Of a stretch of 64,000 nt of DNA, positions 55,801 to 64,000 are shown piece after piece. The position numbers were made by a program, and so were the translations under genes. Every line of letters starts with the position of its first letter. Within the stretch, counting starts at the first letter, position 1. Origin of the DNA: Lotus japonicus (taxonomy: Eukaryota; Streptophyta; Magnoliopsida; Fabales; Fabaceae); the NCBI RefSeq assembly GCF_012489685.1, contig NC_080043.1, forward strand, positions 27,932,743-27,996,742, in the 5' to 3' direction. The notes beneath the pieces are model-generated. The model made no database searches. It was not told where the DNA came from and was given only the letters and a program-made list of their open reading frames with translations.

Positions 55801-56328
55801 TTAAAAAGGGGGATTGGCCCTATAACTATCGTATTTAGCCCTAAGAGGCTCCATGCGCCTCAAGACATCCTCTTGTTGGGATTCCAGTCTCGACTTCTCC
55901 TGTCGAAGATCCAGCTCCTCACGGGCAGCGGAAGAAAGCTTGTCCACCAAGGCTTTCAGAGCTCCCACACTCCCCTCAGGGTCCGCTTGGTTCAGAGCAG
56001 CCTTCAACTCTTCAAATTCTTCCATCTTCTCCTCAATTTGGTGTTCAGCAAAGAACACTCGAGCAGTAAGCTCTCGGTGTTCTTCATATAGGGGTACAGC
56101 TTCATGCAGGAGGCCCAGGAACCCCAGGAGAGGAGTTTTTACAGAGGCAATAATATTCCTCTGCAAAATCTGGTTAACGAGCCTGGTAAGCTCTTCAGCC
56201 CGAGAAAGAGAGGAATGCAATTCCCAAAACAGGTCTTCTTCAAAGGCCAAGCTCCGGATCTGGTTAAGAACACGACGGCTAGCCATGGTTGAAAGGGAAG
56301 CAGGAAAAGAATTCTGGGGAAAAGGCAA
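55801..56328 (-). CDS. Antisense coiled-coil protein gene inside the retrotransposon
   Basis: 175 codons from the ATG at 56328, or 161 from the in-frame ATG at 56286 (MASRRVLNQIRSLAFEEDLF). The protein is rich in E, L, K and R with long amphipathic stretches (~80-165: HQIEEKMEEFEELKAALNQ, REELDLRQEKSRLESQQEDV), a likely coiled coil. No catalytic motif was seen. A TATA box (ACTATAAATAG on the minus strand) lies about 50 bp upstream, so it has its own promoter opposite to the element's genes. Its style resembles the C-terminal part of the PMD gene next to it. Function is unknown; extra antisense ORFs between integrase and 3' LTR are known from Tat elements. Confidence 0.75.
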   Translation of the reverse strand: MPFPQNSFPASLSTMASRRVLNQIRSLAFEEDLFWELHSSLSRAEELTRLVNQILQRNIIASVKTPLLGFLGLLHEAVPLYEEHRELTARVFFAEHQIEEKMEEFEELKAALNQADPEGSVGALKALVDKLSSAAREELDLRQEKSRLESQQEDVLRRMEPLRAKYDSYRANPPF

Positions 56329-56373
56329 AGAAGAGCTTGAAGAAGTTGCTGAAGAGAAGTAACCAAGAATGCT

Positions 56374-56385
56374 CTATTTATAGTA
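56374..56385 (-). promoter_or_regulatory. TATA box of the antisense coiled-coil gene
   Basis: The minus strand reads ACTATAAATAGAG about 46-58 bp upstream of the ATG at 56328, where a TSS ~30 bp downstream of the box would include that ATG. Confidence 0.6.
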
Positions 56386-56789
56386 AAACAACAAAGGAGT
56401 GCATTAATTAGTGGCAATCGGTTGCCAACTCTTCATCTTATGGTTACAGGCCACATAAATCACCACTACCATCGTGAATAGCTTTGGCCTTTAATGAACA
56501 AAGACTTACATTGAATCAAGAAAACGTGGTATAAGATTGCAATAAATGGGTTCATTTCCCAGAAACCAAGCAGCGACTACGTAAGGGGGTGCAAGGAAGT
56601 TTGAACGGTGCAACAATAAGTGAATAGCCGTCAGAATAAAGGCGTAGTGGAAACTGAAAAGACATGGCAAATTAAACGTCAAATTATATGGCCTACGTGC
56701 CAAAACCATTGTTGAAATATTACATGCAAATCGGCATCGAAAGCCATGGTTAAAATAGTGCCATCATTACATATTGATAAGATAAAATT
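56386..56789. other. Spacer between the two antisense genes
   Basis: AT-rich, no ORF of note. It holds the upstream promoter region of the coiled-coil gene and the 3' end of the PMD gene. Confidence 0.6.
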
Positions 56790-59700
56790 CTAAAGCAGGA
56801 ATTTAAAGGAATTCAAGCGATCAGCAAAGGTGGCAATCTTGGCATCGAGATCCTTCTTTACGGCCTGGTCAACCTCCAACTCCTTGATAACATCTTTTGT
56901 CGAGATGATCAGAGCCTTGGAGTCCTTGGTAAGCACATCCAACTGAGCCTTCACAGCTGGGCCTTCCTCGACCAAATCAGCTCGCTTTTTCTCCAACTTG
57001 GTAATCTCTCGATGCAGCTCCTCAAGTTTAGTGTCGACTTCAGAGATTTCATCTGCAATCAAAACCTTCCTAGCAGTGAATTTCTTGAAGTCCTCTTTCA
57101 TTGCTGCAACTTGAGCTTTACTAGAAGAGACTTTTGCTTCCTAAAGACTGACAGCTTGGCCAACATCCTTGGCTTGCTGAAAAGTGGCTAAAGCATCCAC
57201 TAAGAAAGATTGAAGGTTGGCCATAGCAGCAGCCTGGTGAGAATCAAGTTTTTGGCCAAGAAGGAAGACAAGCAACTCCTTAGCAGCATGACTCGCTTGA
57301 GGATCAACTTGAATCTGGTCGAGAAACCCACTGGCGAAAACAATAGCCTTCAGCTGACCCATGCTCTCCTCGATTTGCTGAAGGTTGGCCACCCCACTAG
57401 ATTGAGCAGTCTCAGCAGTGGCATCAGCTCGACGGGGTGGAGAATCCAAGTCTAAGGTGCCATCAAGAAAACCATCCAAAGATGCCAACGGGTCCTCCTC
57501 GAACAAAGTGTCAAGCTTTTCACTAGACACATGAGACGAAGAGCCACCCTTGGCTTGAGGCGAAGGTTGCACAGTGGCAGACGATTTTGGAGGAGGCATA
57601 GGGGTATCATCCTTGCCTGGAAGAGTTTCTGCTTCGCGAATGGGAGAGGTTGCACCTTGAGTTTCCTACAAGATAAACCTCTTTAATACCCTTTTCGATA
57701 AAGTAAAATGCACAATAGAGGGACCAGCAGAACATGAAGAAATGTAAAGATACCTGGCAAGCAGATTCCCTAGAAGGGCTTGAATTGGTGGAGCTTTTGG
57801 AACGACGGGGAGATTTATGGACAGGTTTGCTCCTAACCTTCCTCCGCCCTCAGATGTTGAGGTCTTTTTGGTCGAGGATGCGGCCTTGGGAGGTTTCTCG
57901 ACACCTTCAGCTTTGGATTTTGCAGGGTTGGGAGCTGGAGAATTCTCGCGAGATGGGGGATTGGGGATGGAATGCTCATGAACATCAGCCTGAAAATAAA
58001 GACAAACACAATCAGATTAAGAAACCACATGTTAAAAATGTCACAAGGTACCCTCGAGAATGGAAAACGTACCTGAATGGCGGCGTCGCCACCACCTTCT
58101 TTGTCATCGACTTCTGGTTGAGCATCAGATGCCAACTTAGAAGCCCCACTGGTGGTGGAAACACCAGCCCCCTTGGCCCTCTTCTGACTGGCCGAAGCAA
58201 CAGGTTTAGGTTTCCTTTTTCGACTCTGTCGAAGAATACGTTAGTTCATAATCCAAAGAGATTGAAAAGAAAGAGGGAAAAGCATGAGGAAAGTACCTTG
58301 AGCTTGTCAGCAAGACTGACATCATCGTCCTCATCATCATCATCATCATCCTCAATCACGACTGGCCTGTCCTTGGAAGAATGAGCCACTGGGGAAATAA
58401 CTTGAGGAGCCGGTCGAGTAATGACTTCGGCTGTAAACAAAAGAGAAATTAAGAAGTAAAACAGGAAAACCAAGGCCAAGTCGAAGTATTACCTTGACCA
58501 ATACGCATGTTCAGCGATATGTGGTTGAAGATTTCGACGGGCACATGATACGGAAAATTCCATAGGTGGTACTTAGTCCAAGTCACTCGCTTTCGAGGAG
58601 GTAGAGCTTGATTGGCCAACACATTTATGTTTACATGGTCAACCAATTTAGGCAAGACCGGTGGAAAGGCCAATGCAAACCTACTCGTAGGCAAAGATGG
58701 GAACCTAAAGCCAGTTTTTCGAATAACAAAAGATAGACCCTCCTCACCGGGAGGAACAACTAACTTGGATTTCTTGGCTTTAAATTCCCATTTTTGCCTT
58801 AGTACTTGAGCTGCTTTTGCAACCGTATCTCGAAGGCGAAGAGTTGGGTAATATACCACACCAAAGAATTCTTGAAAAGATCGAATTTCTGCCAGGTGCA
58901 TACCTTTGGTCTTCTTCGGATCCTGCTTCTGCAAAAGAAAAGCATCTGTCATGCATTGCAGACAATCGACGAGGGGCTTCGAAATTTGAGCCCAATACTC
59001 AGACCACCAGGCTTTGAAAGCATTAGTAGCATAATATGAAGGAGCATAAGTGAAGGGGCTTAAGTTGAGGAGTTTCTTGTTATAAAACTGAACAGTCGTG
59101 TCGAAAGCGTCAGCCCTCTTAATAGCTCCGGGGTACAGGACTAGACTCTTGTCAAATAAAGTGTTGGGTAGAACTTGGCTAAGCCCAAACTGTCGAGAAA
59201 CCAGTTGAGGGTTGTAGCCACATAGAGTGTAGTCACTGCTAGCAAAGCCCACAGTTAAAACTCTAGGAGATAAGAGGGTCCTCCAGAGCGTGATGTGGTG
59301 TTCCTTGGGCAATGCAGAATCAGAAGCATTAGGGTAAGAATTCCTCAGCCAGAAAGGGCCACGAACAGCCTTGCTGTAAGGAGAGAAACTGGAACGATAG
59401 TGCTTCAGCTCGAGAAACATGGTAAAGTACTTTCTGAAGTCAGCTTCAAAACTCGACGCATCATAAGCAGGGGTCAGGGTCTCGAGCCTGTGGGCATCAA
59501 TCCTAGTGTTAGAAACAGTCGGAGGATTATCTTGTGCCGGCAGAAGAGATTCGAAAACTGCATTCAACCAAAGTTGAAACAGCCAAAGAGGTCCGGCTGC
59601 ATTCAGAGAGACGGTCTTGGTATTCCGGATATCCTCGACAGCTTCATTCAGCATTTGATAGAGGTTGCCAAGGACAAGCCTAGCCATAGCGAGTTGTCGA

Positions 59701-60509
59701 CCCTCATGAAGCAGATTGGCTAAGGGCAAAAGCTTGGCAGGAATGCGCAAAGACTTGGTGCAAAAAACATAAGCAGACAGCCAATACAGCAAGAAAGCGA
59801 CATGTTCAGCATCAGATACCTCACCACTCTCGACATAATGGTCCTTAATGAATCGACTAAAAGAAATGTTGTCAGTAGGAATCGAGATGGGTTTAACAGG
59901 GGTAGGTGCAGAGTGATAATCATCACCAATGGGCCATAATCCGGTGATAGCAGCAACATCCAAGAGAGTGGGGGTGATCATGCCAAAGGGAACATGAAGG
60001 CAATTGGTGGACCTCTCCAGAAATAGAGTGCACTCAACAACATAGCAGGGTTATACGAGATTGGAGATCTCGACAGATGAATCAAGTCGAGAATCCCGAC
60101 ATCCTTCCAGTGTTGCCTCTTATCTTCCTCAACCCTATCTAACCATTTCAGGTAGGCTTTGTCATTAGCAGAGGGGTTAGGAGGAGCTGAACGAAAGGCT
60201 CGTTTTGGGTCAGAAAGAAATGGCATACGATAAGAAGGTTGAAATGCCAAATACGCTCCTCTCCCTAACGCTAGGGTGAAATGATTCATGGTCTTCAGGG
60301 AGACTATTGGGCCTATCATGCTTCACTACTTTTAAGGGACCCAAAATGGCGCGTAAAGTACCATTAACAGAGAAAGGAATGAGTACCTGAGATTTCCAGA
60401 TAGCTCTCTTCTCTGCTTCGTTGGGGGGTTCCGGGATTGCCACGCGCTTGGATTCATCCAGCTTAAGCTCAGTGGCCAACGGAATGGTTTGCTCAGGATT
60501 GGAGGCCAT
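56790..60509 (-). pseudogene. Antisense plant mobile domain (PMD) gene, at least 5 exons, several lesions
   Basis: The start is MASNPEQTIPLATEL at 60509. Exon 1 (60509-58493) holds an aminotransferase-like PMD: RVEEDKRQHWKDVGILD, SRSPISYNPAMLLSALYFW, MITPTLLDVAAITGLWPIGD, YWLSAYVFCTKSLRIPAKLL. Exon 2 (58430-58297) is acidic (IEDDDDDDEDDD). Exon 3 (58225-58073) is basic (SRKRKPKPVA, likely NLS). Exon 4 spans 57989-57754. Exon 5 runs from 57665 and ends in a coiled coil to 56790. All four introns are GT-AG and their phases fit. Lesions: frame changes near 60330, 59985 and 57845, and a TAG at 57143-57141. PMD proteins of the MAIN/MAIL group act in the nucleus on gene and transposon silencing. 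A role for this copy is inference. Confidence 0.8.
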
Positions 60510-60640
60510 TGAAGAAAATGGTAGGTATTCCAGAGAAAACGGAAGAAGATGAAGTGAGAGCGCTTGGAGACGGAGTTGAAGGTTTGAGAAAGAGTAAGCT
60601 TGAACGGGGAATACCAAGAGGGTATTTATAACAGAGGGGC
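60510..60640 (-). promoter_or_regulatory. TATA box and leader of the antisense PMD gene
   Basis: The minus strand has TTATAAATACC at about 60632-60622. A start ~30 bp downstream makes the ATG at 60509 the first usable one. The ATG at 60617 lies too close to the TATA box to be in the transcript. Confidence 0.6.
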
Positions 60641-60939
60641 AAACGGAACCCAGGCCGCATTGAGTAATAATTTATAAATTTTGGGGTCCAAGCGATTATT
60701 TTATTAGTTAACTCATGTCACCTCTCAGCTTTTTGGCATAGGTGAAATTATGGCCCTAAAAAGGCTATAACTGTCAGCTAGTGGAGAAGTCATCAGACGT
60801 TATGGCTGCTGATTGGACTTGAAGATCGGATGGTGGAGAGCACAAAGTATTTGAATCGTTGGAATCGAACGGCCACAATAAAAAATGCTTGGTGTCTTCA
60901 AGCTAAAGCAGTCGACAACCAACATTCTTGGGGGGCAAC
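60641..60939 (+). other. 3' untranslated part of the element, with polypurine tract
   Basis: GGGGGG at 60930-60935, followed by CAAC, precedes the 3' LTR. It is the best candidate for plus-strand priming, although the CAAC spacer is unusual. No gene was seen. Confidence 0.55.
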
Positions 60940-61762
60940 TGTTAAGCTAAAAACTACGAGGACTACGATTCTCGACATCATGGTGCAAAGGGGGGTTTCT
61001 CGACAGCAAGGGTTATGGCGAAACCGGCAACTCAGCATACGGTGCCCCTCAAAGTCAAGTTAGTAAGAGTTATATCTCGACAAACTCAGCAGATGAAGAA
61101 TCTCGATCATCTTAATGGAAGAGGCAGTTACCGAGTAACAAGCAACTATAAGCACGTGCATATACCCACGATGCCACGAATAGCAATGGTTGCCCACGAC
61201 TCAGAACCATCCACGTGGCAATAGAGTCACGTGCTCGAAGACCAGCGGCTAACGTGGGGCATGGCGCCAAAATTCAAAACCCACGAAGCCATCATGCATC
61301 CAAGAAAACCGCCAAGACGTGGGCAAGGACAGCACTATAAATAGAAGAAGCAGCAGCAGAAAGAAGGGTTCCCAACTCAAAACTCTGAAAGTTCACCAAA
61401 AAGCTCTAAACGTCCGCATCAATGAGACTCAGAGAGCAAAACGTGATGATGGAGGAGTATGTTGCAGAACCAACGCTTTAGTTTTCTTGCATTTAAGTTT
61501 GTTAATTCCCCAACTTTTCTATGCATTTCCCTGTCGAGATCCTCATCTCTTGCAGTTTTTATGTTATTTTGATGTATGTGACTTCTTTGTAATTGACCCG
61601 TGTTTAATGAAATTCAGTTCTGTTTAAACCAACTTGGTGTTGTCGAAAAAGCACTCACACACGCAATACTTTGGCAAAGCGTTTTCTCACAAGGACCCCG
61701 AATCTAAACTTCCTTTTAGTCGAACTAAGAGGATATTTGTTTACCAAAAAATCCCGTAAACA
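60940..61762 (+). repeat. 3' LTR of the Tat-type element
   Basis: 823 bp, TGTTAAGC...GTAAACA, nearly identical to the 5' LTR. It is followed by the TSD CTTTG at 61763-61767. Its TATA box (CTATAAATAG, near 61335) could drive readthrough into flanking DNA. Confidence 0.95.
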
Positions 61763-63210
<1,448 letters not shown>

Positions 63211-63219
63211 TATATAAAG
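63211..63219 (+). promoter_or_regulatory. TATA box of the pectin methylesterase gene
   Basis: TATATAAAG lies about 140 bp before the ATG at 63355. The upstream in-frame ATG at 63235 would fall at or before the expected transcription start. Confidence 0.6.
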
Positions 63220-63354
63220 GCATCACATTAGCAAATGAAAACACAAACCCACTTGAATACAATCAAACCAAGCCCTTCTCTCTTACACATCAACTTCATC
63301 GATCATTCACTTACAATATCCAATATTGTCCAAGTTATTGTTAAGGCCATAACA

Positions 63355-64000
63355 ATGATAACTTTTCGCTTCCTCATAACACTTTCACTTCCCTTCCTAT
63401 TTTTCTCTTTCATAGTTTCAGGTTATTCCTGGAACAAAGTTCAGAATTGGTGCAATCAAACTCCAAATCCTGAACCTTGTAACTATTTATTGACCAACAA
63501 TCCTAGTTACCAACACAACCTTATCAAGAACAAAGCTGATTTCTACAAGCTCTCATTGCAACTCGCTCAAGAGCGAGCACTCAAAGGACATGCAAACACT
63601 CTCTCACTTGGTCCAAAATGCAACAACAACCCACGCGTCAAATCCGCGTGGGCTGATTGTGTTGAGCTGTACGAGCAAACCATCATTCAGCTCAAAAAAC
63701 CTTAGACCCTAACACCAAATGCTCCCAAGTTGACACCCAAACATGGCTCAGCACAGCTCTCACTAACCTTGAGACATGCAAAGCCGGGTTCTACGAGCTT
63801 GGAGTTGAAAACTATGTTCTTCCTCTCATGTCCAATAATGTTACTAAGTTGCTAAGCAACACTTTGGCTCTCAACAAGGTTCCTTACCAACAACAACCTA
63901 GTTATAACCAAGATGGGTCGTTTCCAACATGGGTGAAGCCTGGTGATAGGAAGCTGCTGCAACATCGTCGGCACCTGCTTCGAAGGCGAACGTGGTGGTG
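63355..64000 (+). pseudogene. Type I pectin methylesterase, 5' part (PMEI-like pro-region), two frameshifts
   Basis: The protein starts MITFRFLITLSLPFLFFSFI, a clear signal peptide for secretion to the cell wall. An inhibitor-like pro-region follows with its paired cysteines (WCNQTPNPEPC, then WADCVELYEQT). The reading stops at TAG near 63703 (QLKKP), but one frame over it continues LDPNTKCSQVDTQTWLSTAL, TCKAGFYELG and FPTWVKPGDRKLLQ. A second frame change near 63962 leads to SSAPASKANVVV-like sequence typical of the pro-region/catalytic border. Both changes fit single-base deletions. The catalytic domain, which de-esterifies homogalacturonan, lies beyond the window. It is either a young pseudogene or affected by sequence errors. 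Confidence 0.8.

Larger units (their letters stand above)
47565..61762 (+). mobile_element. Complete Tat/Ogre-type Ty3/gypsy retrotransposon with antisense genes (TSD CTTTG)
   Basis: It is 14,198 bp, flanked by CTTTG at 47560-47564 and 61763-61767. The order is 5' LTR, PBS, gag-protease, RT/RNase H, a second RNase H plus integrase, two antisense genes, purine tract, 3' LTR. A second, archaeal-type RNase H before integrase is a hallmark of the Tat clade. The LTRs differ by about six substitutions and five 1-bp indels over ~823 bp by eye, so the insertion is recent. A stop in early gag, a stop in pol and a frame change between gag-protease and RT suggest it now depends on partners. Confidence 0.93.

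Noticed and set aside
55853..56362. 169-codon plus-strand ORF after integrase
   Set aside because: Antisense shadow of the coiled-coil gene. Its Ser/Arg-rich composition is the complement of E/L-rich codons.
57734..58384. 216-codon plus-strand ORF inside the gypsy element
   Set aside because: It is the complement of PMD-gene exons 2-4, and its translation has no domain. The serine run is the reverse of the GAT/GAC acidic repeat. The minus-strand model has matched splice phases.

Overview
This window looks like a repeat-rich stretch of an AT-rich eudicot nuclear genome. A legume is my best inference, from the style of the copia and gypsy LTRs and the MITEs; no single marker proves it. There are no bacterial features: genes have GT-AG introns and TATA boxes, and most of the sequence is retrotransposons, often nested and flanked by readable target-site duplications (TSDs).

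Layout. Positions 1-4651 hold the 5' part of a Ty1/copia element on the minus strand: gag, protease, integrase and the start of RT, then the PBS region and a 1.28 kb LTR. It has inserted into the protease region of an Athila-like Ty3/gypsy element, also minus (4652-8040). That element abuts a B3-domain gene fragment (8045-8191). At 9807-15500 there is a three-level nest: an old antisense copia-type LTR, split by a sense LTR (TSD TAGTA), itself split by a 4.0 kb LTR-like unit carrying a 160-aa ORF (TSD ACAAG). From 15.5 to 32 kb the sequence is mainly AT-rich and intergenic, with microsatellites, a short retroposon (TSD), several MITEs (including hAT-like and MULE-like ones with 8- and 9-bp TSDs), and an intron-containing pseudogene of U1 snRNP protein C (26117-26530).

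The best host gene is a complete seven-exon terpene synthase of the TPS-g type at 32797-36916. It encodes 574 residues with DDxxD and NSE/DTE motifs and a likely plastid transit peptide. A PIF-like MITE sits in its second intron. From 38.7 to 47.5 kb lie two 5'-truncated L1-type LINEs in opposite orientations. The first is interrupted by a 2.48 kb solo LTR with a perfect TSD (CTATT).

Positions 47565-61762 form a complete, young 14.2 kb Ty3/gypsy element of the Tat/Ogre type (two RNase H domains, TSD CTTTG, LTRs about 99% identical). Beyond gag-pol it carries two antisense genes between integrase and the 3' LTR. One is multi-exon and encodes a plant mobile domain (PMD) protein with an acidic, basic and coiled-coil tail. 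The other is a short coiled-coil gene. Each has its own TATA box. These are the most interesting content of the window. Several nonsense and frameshift lesions suggest this copy is no longer autonomous.

The right edge (63355-64000) is the start of a type I pectin methylesterase gene (signal peptide and inhibitor-like pro-region) with two apparent 1-bp deletions.
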